The notes below the pieces were generated by a model. The model was not told the origin of the DNA, made no database searches, and saw only the letters and a program-made list of their open reading frames with translations. From positions 106,720,421-106,784,420 of the forward strand of contig CM066733.1 in NCBI GenBank assembly GCA_033961575.1: a stretch of DNA of 64,000 nt. The letters are read 5' to 3'. Both the position numbers and the translations under genes were made by a program. The DNA is from Aselliscus stoliczkanus (taxonomy: Eukaryota; Chordata; Mammalia; Chiroptera; Hipposideridae). Of this stretch, positions 1 through 11,667 are shown in pieces. How positions within the stretch are numbered: position 1 is the first letter of the stretch; each line of letters begins with the position of its first letter.

Positions 1-1411
1 GTAATAGGTTGTATCATGTTGTTTGATAGTAAATTCAGTGGAGATAATTCTAATTTTTAAGGTAACATATACATTTGGGAAAATTTTATTTTTCAAAATA
101 TATTATGAAATTAATGTTTCATGTTTGACACAATAGATTATTATACTGAGTTTTAATTAAGTGGTATTTTTTTTATTCAATCCTTAAGTAATAACATTCT
201 ATAATTTTCAAGAATATTTAGATGTGCCTATTATGTAAAATGTGCTTATTACTTTTAATATACAAGATATGAAATATTTGTTCAACAAACTGAACACTCA
301 TACACTATATTAAATAATCTACTAATTTAAAAAATTTCTAATATCCATAACCTGGAACATCATAAATGTGAAATATTGAATTTTAGCAGACTAAATCTCA
401 GTTCAGTTGCAGACCAAAAAAGTTAAGATTCTAGAAAGAGGAATAAAAAATGTAGTATAAAACTAGACTAAAAGTATCTATTATGTAATTGTTATGGCAA
501 AACGTATAGAGGACCCTCCCAAAAAACTATCACAATTTCTAGGGAGTTAAATAAACCCTCTCAGAAGAGGTGGTATTTAAAGTAAGCATTGAGAAATAAA
601 TAGTGTTAAATAAATAGATTTGTTTGTTAGTGAGATAATTTTGACAGTAATATGACGAATGTATAGAAACTGAGAGAAGCTGGTGGCTGGTGTATTTCAT
701 TTTCAATATTTTAAAATAAATACATTTAAATTTTTTAATAATTATAAAATTTATTTTAAAATTTTTAGATAATTAAAATTTCAATGAACACCAATATGCA
801 CATCAGCTAGATTCAATTTTTAACACCTTGCCACATTTGCTACATGTATATAAAGCAACAATTCAGCATGCATCTACTAAAAATAGAGACATTTTCTAAA
901 TACCATTTAATAAAAAAAAATCCCTAAAACAGTTGAAATCCAGTCCATATTTTAATTTTCATAATTGTCTCAAACATGCCTTTCTTTTTTATCTTTTTTT
1001 CAATGTTTACACATTGTACACTGATACCTCTCTAGCCTCCTTCAATCTAGAAAGAGATCGCCATCTCACAGTTTCCACATGGCATAGAGTTTTGGAAGAG
1101 TCAAGTGCTGCTATCTTACAAGAATGACACAGTCTGGATTTGTCTGATTACGTCTTTGAGTGTTATTAAACTGATTTCTCTAGAAAATGGAAGTTAGGTT
1201 TAAAGGGCTGATTAGATTCTGGTGAGACTTTATTTGGTGTGGACTCTTCAGAGGTAACATGCCATTATGATGCACATCAGGTCAGGCAGACCCTCTATTG
1301 TTTAAGGTAGTTCTATGTCTCATTTCGCTTCTTGTAATATTATTTTGTTTTTATTCATTCTCTTTTTGAAGGAGAGCTTTGCTGTTATGAATGATGCTAC
1401 CATGAGCATAT

Positions 1412-1414
<3 letters not shown>
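1..1414. other. AT-rich stretch, nothing recognised
   Basis: This is AT-rich sequence with stop codons in every frame. I see no repeat family I can name, no CpG island and no exon-like open frame. The 64-codon frame near 933 has no recognisable motif. Confidence 0.6.

Positions 1415-1453
<39 letters not shown>
1415..1453. repeat. (GT)n microsatellite
   Basis: An almost uninterrupted GT dinucleotide run of about 39 bp. The cysteine-valine peptide it encodes on paper is an artefact of the repeat. Confidence 0.97.
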
Positions 1454-1454
<1 letters not shown>

Positions 1455-1724
1455 ATGTTTATCTAGGATATAAATCTAAAAGGGAATTATCAAGTAATAA
1501 GTTATACTCATGTTTCATATTAAAAAAAATAATGACAAATTATTTTCCAAGGCAGTTGCACCAGTTTACACTTTTTATGTTTTACTCTCACCCCTCTATT
1601 TAATCTTTATCCATATTTAGTGTTGTTAGGTAGATTTTTATCAATTGCTTAGTTTTAAACAGACTCCTTTATGATTGTGTACTTTACTGTAACTATAGGT
1701 AAAAAAGTAGATTAAAATAGCACA

Positions 1725-1855
1725 CGAGGGAACTTGGGGGGTTATGGCTATGTTAACTACCTAAAGTGCGCTAAGTGAGGGGTATATATATCAAATTGTA
1801 TACCTTACATATGTATAATTTATTGCATGTCAGTTATACCCCAATAAAACATAAA
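1725..1855 (+). mobile_element. L1 3' end fragment (old)
   Basis: The segment resembles the end of mammalian L1 3'UTRs. It has a 'gtataccttac' block, a 'gtcagttataccccaataaaac' type ending and an AATAAA signal before an A-rich end. No ORF2 sequence precedes it, so it is a severely 5'-truncated copy. The family call is from recognition only. Confidence 0.6.
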
Positions 1856-1861
1856 AGTGTC

Positions 1862-2232
1862 TTATATTCATAAAGTAAGCTACTTTTTCACAATGTGCTA
1901 TTCGTATGCACTATTTAATATAGTTTCTTAGTGTTTGCTTAGTGTTCTATCCTAATGAGATTGTTCATTATGCATTCCATTTTTTATTTCTATCTTTTTT
2001 TCCTTTGTTCAAAAACATAACCAAGACTAGAACTTGTCTGCCAGTAGTTTATTTGGGAAGGGTGCAAAAGCATGTGAGAGCAAAGAGCATGAGACAGAGA
2101 AAGCCAAAACAAATACAGTTTGAATTAATAAACTGGTTACCACTGTGTGCAGCTATGGCCCATTCTTGCTGAGGACCCTCTCGGCAGGATTCAATTATGA
2201 TAATTTTTTTTTTTTACTGGTTTATGTATGTG
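1862..2232. other. Unassigned flank of mariner
   Basis: AT-rich sequence with a T-run just upstream of the mariner insertion. No gene or nameable repeat was seen. Confidence 0.5.
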
Positions 2233-2234
2233 TA

Positions 2235-3522
2235 TTGGGTTGTTGGAAAAATCATGACACATATTTGCAACAGATGGCACTAGTTCATTTTTGGAAGTAT
2301 GGGAGTCATTCGCATGTATGTTATTGCTACGACATTTGACAGCTGACAGTTCTAGCTTCACTTTTTTAAAAAATTGAGCGATTTGGTTGAGTTTTGGAGA
2401 TTTTACAACACGTTGAAGATGGAAGACCAAACTGTGCCTTTTTGCCATATTTTACTGTTTTACCTCCATAAAGGGAAGAATGTGCATCAAGCTTGCGAAA
2501 AGTTGCATAAAGTTTATGGTGACAATGCTCTACAAGAACGTCAGTGCCAACGATGGTTCACAAAATTCCGTGCTGGTGATTTTGATCTCAATGACGATCC
2601 TTGGTCAGGGAGGCCCACAGAGGTTGATGACGACAAAATAAAGGCATTGATTGAGTCAAACCCAGGTTACATGACACGAGAGATTGCAGAAACATTGAAC
2701 ATCCGTCATTCAAGCATTCACGACCACATGAAGAAGCTGGGATAGGTAAGCAAGTTCGATATTTGGGTTCCACATGAACTCAAAGAAGTTCATTTGAAGG
2801 TGCATATAAACATCTGCAATATGCTCATTAAATGTGAGGAAAACAATCCTTTTTTGAAGCGACTGATAACTGGTGATGAGAAGTGGATTGTTTACAACAA
2901 TGTGGTCACAAACAGTCTTGTTCTCAACGTTATGATTCACCTCAAACGATATCGAAAGCAGACATTCATCAAAGGAAGGTTATGCTCTCAGTGTGGTGGG
3001 ATTTTAAAGATGTCATGTTTTTTGAACTCCTACCAAGGAATAAAACAATCAATTAAAATGTGCACTGTCGGCAATTGGACAGTTTGAACGAATCCATCAT
3101 CCAGAAATGTCCAGAGCTTGTTAATTGTAAAGGAGTTGTGTTCCATCGTGAGAATGCAAGACCACACACAAGTTTGATCACCTGTCAAAAATTACTGGAG
3201 CTTGGATAGGATATGTTGCCACACCCACCATACTCGCCTGACCTTGTGCCGTCAGACTTCCACTTGTTTTGGTCTCTTCAAAACTCCTTTTGTGGTATAA
3301 TATTCAATTCAGATGAGGCTGTAAATCAGCACCTTGCTCAGTTTTTTTGCAAATAAAGACAGGTCCTTCTATGAACGAGGAATTATGAAGCTCACTGAAA
3401 GATGGCAAAAGGTTATCAAACAAAACGGACACTATATCATTGATTGATCTTTGTTCTTTATATAAACAAATAACCTTTGAGAAACATAGACAAAATATGT
3501 CATGACTTTTCCAACAACCCAA
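2235..3522 (+). mobile_element. Mariner DNA transposon, near full length
   Basis: The element is 1288 bp, close to the usual mariner length of about 1.3 kb. Its ends are inverted repeats: TTGGGTTGTTGGAAAAATCA at the left, and the complement of TTGGGTTGTTGGAAAAGTCA at the right. A TA dinucleotide sits directly outside each end (2233-2234 and 3523-3524), the target duplication expected of Tc1/mariner elements. Both termini are intact and the inside carries a decayed transposase gene. The protein resembles the Hsmar2-like mariner group more than Hsmar1 by eye; this subgroup call is tentative. Confidence 0.93.
2419..3447 (+). pseudogene. Mariner transposase pseudogene
   Basis: This is the remnant of a D,D34D mariner transposase, which would bind the inverted repeats and catalyse cut-and-paste transposition. 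I start it at the Met in MEDQTV (2419), because the upstream codons are not conserved in mariners. The span to the TGA at 3445 is 343 codons, the normal family length. The N-terminal helix-turn-helix region is readable, including WFTKFRAGDFDL and SGRP. A TAG at 2743 interrupts the frame just after KKLG. The same frame then continues through the linker WVPHEL (about 2767) and the first catalytic block GDEKW (about 2872). A frameshift follows near 3080. The second catalytic block reads HRENARPH, with Glu where mariners have Asp. The third is YSPDLVPSDFHLF. The end, GHYIID, is in the original frame. It cannot make an active enzyme. Confidence 0.9.
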
Positions 3523-3769
3523 TATTTTCTTTTTCCTGTCATCAACATGTTTATTATTATTGCAAAAGAACAGTTTTTCCATGATTACTAAAATAGAATA
3601 CATGTAAAGATCTGCATCTAGACCATATACACACACAGAGAGGGAAGAAAAGTAAAAAGCAGAACACAAAATTGAAGCTGAGGTACACAGCAGTACTTGG
3701 TAAAATTCTTACAGTGTGTAAGGGATTGGCCCATTGCACATAAAGCTGAAATCATAGGTTTCACTGAAG

Positions 3770-4270
3770 GGATATGGCATCGGGTACTAACATTAGGGTG
3801 ATTTAAAAATATGGGCCTCTCCTTCCAAAACATGGTCGGTGCTATGTCCCCTTTAAGAGAATCTTCCAACTTTGCCTTGCTTGCATGCATAACCACTCTG
3901 GGAGCCCTTAGCCACTATGCAAAAAGTTCAAACTCTCAGTAGTCACCATGCTATGAGGAAACTCAAGTCACATGGAGAGGGCACATATAGGTCCCATTCC
4001 TAGTTGATCCGTGACAAGTCATATCAGCCTAGATGACAGAAACATGAATGAAGTATCAAGATACTTCTTGCCCTCTGTTGCACAAGTCAACTGCAGCTAT
4101 TTCAGTCTTTCCATTTGAGGCCCCGGATAAGACATCGAGATAAGTCTTCTCAGATGTGTCTTATCAGAATACCTGCCCCACACAATGAAATGGTCATTGT
4201 TTTATGCCACTTACTTTGGCATGACTTTTATGCCAAAATCTGGTATAAATAATATACGGTAAAAGCACTA
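3770..4270 (+). mobile_element. MLT1-like MaLR LTR (old)
   Basis: The segment runs along the typical MLT1 LTR order: 'gccactatgcaaaaagttc', 'ccatgctatgaggaaactca', 'cacatggagaggg', 'gaggccccgg', and finally 'gttttatgccactta'. MLT1 LTRs are ancient non-autonomous mammalian LTR elements. The copy is heavily diverged. Its ends are approximate and I saw no target duplication. Confidence 0.7.
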
Positions 4271-4804
4271 AAATGGCTTTCTTGTATAGTTCTTGTTTGT
4301 ATGTAGTAATAAGGCTATATAATTAGGAGAGTGTTTCTCTTTTTTTCTCTCTATCAAGAGTTCAGACTTGAACTCTGTTCTTGAATCACCTTACTTATTC
4401 AAGAAAGACGCTTCCATTTGATATAAATCAATTTGTTTTTTTGTCTGAATTCTTTTCTGGTTGGCTGGGTCCCATGAAGATATGGCACACTTCAATAAAG
4501 GATAGCAAACAGATGGAAAAAAAGAAAAAAAAAAATTAACCAGGCTTTAGTCTATTCCTGCAAATCAGAAACACTAATGAAAGGGAAATTCTCTCCCTTT
4601 TTGTTTTTGTCAAGTATTTCCTTCCATATTGTTTCATTTAATTTACACACCACACTTCTTGCTATTTGTTTTATCATCACACTTAGAGATGAACATCCTG
4701 AATTTCACAGGGATGAACTGATTGCTACAGGTCACATAGCTAATAAGTGGCACACATGAAATTGAAGCTAAAATCTGATTCCCAGGACTTAAATATAAAT
4801 ACTC

Positions 4805-5234
4805 GGGCCAGCCGAGTGGCACACTGGTTAAGCACTGGTTTTGGGATGCCAGCGGCCCCAGTTCGGATCCCACATGAGGGCCAGTGACACTGGCCTCTAC
4901 AGCTAACAACAGCTCCATTTGGAGCTGGGCTGTGCGAGCCCCGGTGATGGTGTGGGCTGCAGCCCCTGCTGCAGTGGGCTGCCATAGGCTGCAGTGAGTG
5001 GCCCGCAGCCAGCGTGAGCGGCTGACAGCCAAGCGTGAGCTGCCAATAGCCGCGATGAGTGACATCCGGAGGTCAGCGACCGATCTGTCTCATCCGGGAA
5101 GAGTGCAATGACGATACCAACAGTGAAGCAACATCCTCCGCAACCAAACTGAAAAACAAGAAAACGGCAACTTGTCTGTTCCCCTTCCCCGATTCCCCAA
5201 CGCTGCTCCCCTCCACCAATTCCCCAATAAAATC

Positions 5235-5273
<39 letters not shown>
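4805..5273 (+). mobile_element. tRNA-derived SINE, long form
   Basis: Long form of the dominant SINE. It has a tRNA-like head with an A box (TGGCACACTGG) and a B-box-like GTTCGGATCCC, then a GC-rich body, then a 3' end reading CCAATAAAATCTTTAAA. An A/TA-rich tail follows, expanded here into a (TA)n run. The TSD ATATAAATACTC lies at 4793-4804 and 5274-5285. Open frames inside it are spurious. Confidence 0.95.
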
Positions 5274-5282
<9 letters not shown>

Positions 5283-5285
5283 CTC

Positions 5286-6322
5286 AATCTATTTCCTACT
5301 ATACACAAAGCAGTCAAAAAATGTTAACAATTATTGGCAATGTTACTACTCAAACATTATTTCATTATGCATATTTTAGATAAATAGTGTCAGCAATTGC
5401 AGTTTTTCTAGAAATCTATAACAAGGAATATATCACTCATTTAAATGGCATTTCCATGTTAATTTGCTCTTTTAGATATTTCAAGCAATTTAGTTTCTCA
5501 CAGATAATACACATATATGTGCCTTTTATACTTTTTACATTATATAATTGATTGCTCTGATATGTTTAGAAGTGCAAGTTTATTTTAATGAAATGACCAA
5601 AAATTTATGTTATAAATGTCCTACATTTTCATTTAATTGCAGTACAATATCCAGATCCTAACATGTAGTGTTTTGTTTGTTTTATTCAGAATGTGTTGAG
5701 GAAAAAAATAATTAATGGCTTTATTCTTACTGAGACATTCCTTGTTCTTATTGATTGTACTTAATTTTTTTCTATCTAGAGGACATGTTTCTTCCTTTTA
5801 TGTACAATTGCACACAAACTTGTTAGTTTTCTTAGAAAACTTTTTTAATCTTTCAATATTGCTTTCATTCAGAAATAAGGATCTCCTTATATTTAAATTT
5901 TTTATTGTAAATCATGATTATATTCCTAGTTATGAGAAACTATTTTGTTATGATTAAAAAAAACTTAGCAAGTCAGTATACAAGGATAAATTAAGTGTCA
6001 TTGCTAAAGCTAATGAAAGGAAATAAAGTTTTGGTTAATCTATCATTTTTTGTTTACGCATTAGTAATACTTCTGTGGAAGAGAACAAGAAATGGCAGGT
6101 AAAAAAATGACTGTGATATGTATGTGAAATCTTGAATAAGAAAAAATAAAATTATCTGAATAGGTAAACAGATGTTTGAGAGTGCTTGAACAAGGACAGG
6201 AAAGAGAAATACCCTTTTAACCCAACTCTCTCAGACATTTGTGGAGAGGAATAAAATACTCTGAGGACAAAGTCCATCATTTGAGAAAGGGACAAGCAAC
6301 AAAGTGAATAGTGGATTACATC
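5286..6322. other. AT-rich stretch, nothing recognised
   Basis: No repeat family or gene is apparent. An 80-codon hydrophobic, Leu/Phe-rich frame at 5715-5957 comes from T-rich sequence and has no motif supporting it as a gene. Confidence 0.5.
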
Positions 6323-6330
6323 AAAATGAG

Positions 6331-6469
6331 GGCTGGCCGAGTGGCTCAGTTGGTTAAGAGCTCATTCAAGAGTGCAAGCTGAGCTCTGAGCAACAGCGGT
6401 TCGAGGCCGGCCCAAGCTGAGTTGCGGTTGAGCTGCCAACAGGTGGCAGGATGGCTCAGCTAAAAATAA
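6331..6469 (+). mobile_element. tRNA-derived SINE, second family, short form
   Basis: The head has an A box TGGCTCAGTTGG and a B box GGTTCGAGGCC, matching the polymerase III promoter consensus. It differs from the main family at the anticodon-arm region (GAGCTCATTCAAGAGTGC). It ends at ATGGCTCAGCT plus an A-rich tail. An 8-bp TSD, AAAATGAG, lies at 6323-6330 and 6470-6477. Confidence 0.93.
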
Positions 6470-6657
6470 AAAATGAGAAGAAATAGGACAAGAATGTAAT
6501 GCTGAGGAGAACCTTCGAAAAGGTCATTCCCAAAAAAAATTCTTCTAAGAATTGCCTCTTTTACTCAGTGCTTAATCCTTAAACAGTAAGAGGGTTGCCA
6601 AGGATGTTGCATTTATATATTGTACTTCAATTCTATTATCTTTAAAAATGGTATCTT

Positions 6658-7100
6658 GGGCAGGCCGAGTGGCGCATTGGTTAAGCGCTGGTTTTGGGAT
6701 GCCAGCGGCCCCGGTTCGGATCCCACATGAGGGCCAGTGACACTGCCCTCTACAGCTAACAACAGCTCCACCTGGAGCTGGGCTGTGCGAGCCCTGGCGA
6801 TGATGTAGGCTGCAGCCCTGCTGCAGTGGGCTGCCATAGGCTGCAGTGAGTGGCCCGCAGCCAGCGTGAGCGGCTGGCAGCCAAGCGTGAGCTGCCAATA
6901 GCCGCGGTGAGCGACATCCAGAGGCCAGCGACCGATCTGCCTCATCCGGGAAGAGCGCAATGACGATACCAACAGTGAAGCAACATCCTCCGCAACTAAA
7001 CTGAAGAACAAAAAGACAGCAACTTGTCTGTTCCCCTTCCCTGATTCCCCAACGCTGTTCCCCTCCACCAATTCCCCAATAAAATCTTTAAAAAAAAAAA
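6658..7100 (+). mobile_element. tRNA-derived SINE, long form
   Basis: Complete long-form copy with the 3' AATAAAATCTTT end and a poly-A tail. The 14-bp TSD AAAAATGGTATCTT lies at 6644-6657 and 7101-7114, and is perfect. It is closely similar to the copies at 25541 and 53579, suggesting a fairly recent insertion. Confidence 0.96.
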
Positions 7101-7114
7101 AAAAATGGTATCTT

Positions 7115-8181
7115 AAGCTAGATTATATTTTCTATCTCATTTACCCTATCAAATCTTTTCATTGTCTTGGTAATATTTATACTACACAACCCTGGTTTTC
7201 ATTCTTTCTCTTTCTCTGAGTGTGTGTGTGTGTGTGCGCGCACACGCACGCGTGTGTATGTGTTTTGTTTTGTTTGTTTTTTAGTGGTTTCCTTCATGAC
7301 ATGTCTTCCACTATCACTTTTAAAAATTATTTTTATGAAGAGACTTAAGATGTTTTATATGTTCTATCCATTAATTCTATATATAGGCAATTCTCTTAAA
7401 ATAAACTATGAAAGGTAATTTTATATATTCTTCTATCTATATATCTATCTACCTACCTACCTATTCATACATCCATACCAACTTTCTTATCAAGGTTCTA
7501 TTTATGATACTGTAACAGGATGTGACATGGGAATATTTCTGTCTTAGTGTTAATGACAAGTACCTCCTCCTAAACTGAGATGCCAGGACATATTACAAGT
7601 AAGGAAAACTGATTCTGCTCTCCTTATATATAATTCATTACTCTTTTATACACATAAATAGAAGAAATTAAAAATAACTCGGTTGTTTGAAGAATGTTGA
7701 TGTCCTGTTAGGTAGGGGGTGCTGTATCTCCCCCTTTATTCCCTATGTACCAAGTAAGGGACATTTTAAGAGAATGATTTATAGAGACAAATGATGCTCC
7801 CAGATGGGCCACATGTTCCTAAACAGCAAACACTTGTAAGACCATTATATACTGCTGCCAGATGGGTGTAAAACATGGTTTTGGAATGCAGCCTGAATTT
7901 TCAATGTTTGGAAAGGCAAAAATGCCAAGTGAACAGCAAGGAGAGAATTGAGCTCAAATTGGCTTAAAGAGACTTCTCCCCAAAATATAACCTGGTAGAG
8001 TGTAATGACCTGAGTAGAAAAAGGTTACGTGGGGGCAAATGTCAAGGAAGAAGCTGAAAGGAAGTAATAAGTAAGAAACATTAAATCTGGAGGCAGGGCC
8101 ACTCTTTGAGCTTGCAAGTCCTCAGGCAAATATATTTTGTGGTGCCTGTGTATGAATGCGGTTTGTTTAAAATGGTATTAC
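7115..8181. other. Unassigned, with short simple repeats
   Basis: This holds a GT run at 7220-7262, partly alternating GCGCGCACAC (potential Z-DNA), and a short TATC/TACC tract around 7430-7465. No gene or nameable interspersed repeat was seen in the rest. Confidence 0.5.
7220..7262. repeat. (GT)n / alternating purine-pyrimidine tract
   Basis: GT dinucleotides switch through GCGCGCACACGCACGCG and back to GTGT. The whole tract alternates purine and pyrimidine. Confidence 0.9.
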
Positions 8182-8197
8182 AAAATATATGATGTTA

Positions 8198-8314
8198 GGG
8201 CCGGCTGAGTGGCGTGGTGGTTAAGCCCTGGCTTGGGAAGCCAGCGGCCCCGGTTCGGTCCCACATATGAGGGCCAGTGACACTGCCCTCAAAAACAAAA
8301 AAACAAAAAAACAA
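8198..8314 (+). mobile_element. tRNA-derived SINE, short form
   Basis: Head module only. It begins GGGCCGGCTGAGTGGCGTGG and ends at GTGACACTGCCCTC, followed by a CAAAA-rich tail. The TSD AAAATATATGATGT lies at 8182-8195 and 8315-8328. Confidence 0.94.
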
Positions 8315-8404
8315 AAAATATATGATGTCCTTGCCTTGCTTGAATTATTTTTGCCCTGGTTGTGTCATGGTTAATTTCTTCATTGACAATAAGTACTCAG
8401 CTTA

Positions 8405-8935
8405 CATGCTACTGTGGTAAACAGGCTCTTAAGTGACCTTCCATGATATCCATGTCCTGGTATTCATGCCACTATGCTCTTATATTCATATAATTTTCTC
8501 CCTTTGAGAGTGGACTGGATGTACTGAGCTGCTTAGAATCAATAGTATATGGCAGAAATGATGCAATGCCACTCTTGAAACTAGGTTATAAAAAGACTGC
8601 AGCTTTTAATTTGGGTATGCTCTGTCTTGGATTTCCAGTCCTGAAGGAAGTCACTTGCCACATTGTGAGGCAGCTGTGTGTAGAGGCTCAGGTGGTGGGA
8701 GATTCAGCCCTGCCAACAACCGTATGAGTAGACCTGGAATAGATCTTTCACTGTTGAGTTTTCAGATGAGGCCACTGCCCAGCTGAAAGTTTGACTACAT
8801 CTCTTAAGAGACTTTGAACCAAAGACAACCCACTAGCCATTCCCAAATCCTAAGTTATATAAACTAAAATAAATGTTTATTGTTTTAGGCCACTAAATTT
8901 TCAGTTGTTACTCAGTAAAAGATAAGTAATACATT
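8405..8935 (+). mobile_element. MLT1-like MaLR LTR (old)
   Basis: Features typical of MLT1 LTRs include 'ttctccctttgagagtgga', 'ctttgaaccaaagacaaccc', and an end 'aataaatgtttattgtttta' followed by 'ggccactaaattttcag'. It has an AATAAA signal and is strongly diverged. Family and ends are approximate. Confidence 0.65.
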
Positions 8936-9942
8936 CACTTGCTACCTAATCCATTTACTTTCCTGATCTCCCTATCTAAACAGCTACACTTGCAATTATT
9001 TGACCTTATTTTATGACACTTTTCACTACATGATTCCCACCCCCGCCCCCCACCCCCGGCATCTATTTTCCAATTTATTATCTGTCTCTTTGATCTAGAA
9101 TATAATCTTAAGGAGGCCCAGAAATTGTACTGTTTGAAACTGTACCCTCAGTGTTATGAAACAGCATGAGACACATGACAGCATTCTTATTAAATATTTG
9201 GTGAATTAATACTACATATAATTTTACAAACTAAGTAGTTATTTTAACACAATGTTTTTTTTTATATTATTCAATATTTAGTATCTATAATGATTGTGTA
9301 CTACTGCACTATATGGGTTTATAATACACATACACTGAACACAAAGAGAAATTCACAACGAGAAAGGTGTTTCAGTGCATGATTGTAAGCCCCTGTCTGA
9401 TTTTGTTTCTATTTTATGTGTATCTGAATTTTATTTTCCAGGAAAAATAATTGCTTGGATTTTTTTCATATTCAGATTTATGCTTAAATGTTAGTTCCTC
9501 TGCCTGGAATGATTTTCTTCATCTGTCATTTTTGGGGCTATATATCTGAAATATTTAAGAACTGTTGCTTTAAATCCACTATTAAACATCTCATAAACAG
9601 TTATTCCTTGTTAATATATATTTACACTTTCTTTCTTCTATGGAAAAAAATCTGTTCAGGCTTCTAAGAGGTTTGGGAAGAGATAGAATTGACAAAGATT
9701 ATTCTTACAGTATAGTAAGGTTTTTCTCTACAAAAGCCCAGGCCAGTATTGGCCTTAGACTAATTCCTCTAGTGGACAAGCACATTGCAATAAGGAATCA
9801 TATCCATGTCTGCATCCTTCCTGTGAGTGACCCTGTCTGTGTTTGTATTTGTACTTTTTTTTAGAATCAAAAAACAATACCTTGAACTTTTTACTTTCTT
9901 ATGAAATAAGAATCACTCTGTAAATACAACTCAACTTACAAA
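8936..9942. other. Unassigned sequence
   Basis: It holds a C-rich patch (9039-9059) and otherwise AT-rich DNA. No repeat or gene could be named. Confidence 0.5.
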
Positions 9943-9953
9943 ACAAAAACTTG

Positions 9954-10421
9954 AGCCGGCCGAGTGGCACATTGGTTGAGAGCTGGTTTTGGGATGCCAG
10001 TGGCCCCGGTTCGGATCCCACATATGAGGGCCAGTGACACTGCCCTTTACAGCTAACAGCGGCTCCACCTGAAGCTGGGCTGTGCGAGCCCGGCGATGTT
10101 GTAGGCTGCAGCCCCTGCTGCAGTGGGCTGCCATAGGCTACAGTGAGTGGCCGGCAGCCAGCATGAGCTGCCAATAGCCGCGGTGCGTGACCATCCAGAG
10201 GCCGGCGACCCATCTGCCTTATCCGGGAAGAGCGCAATGACGATACCAACATGGGCCAGTGAAGCAACGTCCTCCGCAACTAGACTGAAGAACAAAAGGA
10301 CAGCAACTTGTCTGTTCCCCTTCCCTGATTCCCCAATGCTGTTCCCCTCCCCCAATTCACCAATTTAAAAAAAATCTTTAAAAAACCAACAACAACAAAA
10401 AAACAAAAAACAAAGAAAAAC
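9954..10421 (+). mobile_element. tRNA-derived SINE, long form
   Basis: Complete head (A box TGGCACATTGG) and body. The usual AATAAA site has changed to CCAATTTAAAAA, so the polyadenylation signal is lost in this copy. The tail is a long CAA/CAAA repeat. An imperfect TSD, ACAAAAACTTG and ACAAAAAACTTG, lies at 9943-9953 and 10422-10433. Confidence 0.93.
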
Positions 10422-10667
10422 ACAAAAAACTTGTATTCAGAATGAGGCAAGATAGTACCAAGAAATAAAAAAGAGCAGGGCATAGACTAGGGTCAATCAT
10501 TTTGTGAGCAGATTATAATAGAAAACTCCTTTTTGTTTCACACATATCAGAAAGATGACAGATTAAAATGATCCATTATTGAAAATATTTCACTGTGACA
10601 ACTGGGTAACCTCTATTCATCTTTTAAGATATAACCTGTGAGTCACCTCCTTCTGAAAGCCTTTTCT

Positions 10668-11105
10668 TTTCTTTCTTTTTTTTTCAAAGATTTTATTGGG
10701 GAATTGGGGGAGGGGAACAGCATTGGGGAATTGGGGAAGGGGAACAGACAAGTTGCTGTCTTTTTGTTCTTCAGTCTAGTTGCAGAGGGTGTTGTTTCAC
10801 TGGCCCATGTTGGTATCATCATTGTGCTCTTCCCGGATGAGGCAGATAGGTCGCTGGCCTCTGGATGGTCGCTCACTGAGGCTATTAGCAGCTCACGCTG
10901 GCTGCCGGCCACTCACTGTAGCCTATGGCAGCCCACTGCAGCAGAGGCTGCAGCCACACCGTCGCCGGGGCTCGCACAGCCCAGCTTCAGGTGGAGCTGT
11001 TGTTAGCTGTAGAGGGCAGTGTCACTGGCCCTTATATATGGGGTCCGAACCGGAGCCGCTGGCATTCCCAAACCAGCTCTTAACCAATGCGCCACTCAGC
11101 CAGTC
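10668..11105 (-). mobile_element. tRNA-derived SINE, long form
   Basis: Antisense long-form copy. Its T-rich tail is at the left and its head ends at the right with GGCTGAGTGGCGCATTGG on the minus strand. A perfect 15-bp TSD, CTGAAAGCCTTTTCT, lies at 10653-10667 and 11106-11120. It lies tail-to-tail with the sense copy at 9954, 246 bp away. The two forward open frames here are SINE translations. Confidence 0.95.
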
Positions 11106-11492
11106 CTGAAAGCCTTTTCTGAATCAGATCCCATGTTGAAAGTTACCTTTACTCTGTGTTGTGTGTCCTTTGAACATTTCTTTACCACAGCTGACCATGT
11201 TTAGTCTCTTTATAAATGCATGAGTTTGAGCTAGGCTATATTAGGTTAAAAGAAAAATCCTAGTTTCTTCACTTTAGTACTCTCATGTCTACTATACCAT
11301 ATCTACTAAGAAAAAATAAAAAAGTAAAAATTATCAGTCCTTTATAATTCTAGTATATAAAAAGGCAGGCCTATGTGTCCAATATCAGTTGAAGACTCAC
11401 AGGATGGAATCAACCTTGGAGAGAAAACCCTCCATCTTTCCTGACATATCTCCCATCCATGGCCAAAACAGGAAAAACAGGACCTACTCGGG

Positions 11493-11667
11493 TAGTGGCT
11501 CTCAAAGTGTGGACCCTGGACTAGCCATCAGTAACACGTGGGAACTTAGAAATGTAACTTTTCAGGCTCCCCACAGAAATACTAAGGCAGAATCCTGGGG
11601 TGGGCCACAACCTGCTTTGACATGCCCCGCAAGTGAGCAGACTCTTGCTAAAGATTGAGAACTAATG
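11493..11667 (+). mobile_element. MER20-like hAT-Charlie element
   Basis: About 175 bp with short terminal inverted repeats: AGTGGCTCTCAAAGTGTGG at the left, and ATTGAGAACTAATG at the right, which corresponds to the complement. Inside are 'cacgtgggaacttagaaatg', 'ggctccccac', and 'cctggggtgggcc', as in MER20. Such elements are old non-autonomous hAT transposons of placental mammals. I saw no clear 8-bp TSD. Confidence 0.75.

Noticed and set aside
5715..5957. 80-codon hydrophobic frame that could pass for a membrane peptide
   Set aside because: T-rich DNA gives Leu/Phe-rich peptides by composition. There is no supporting context.
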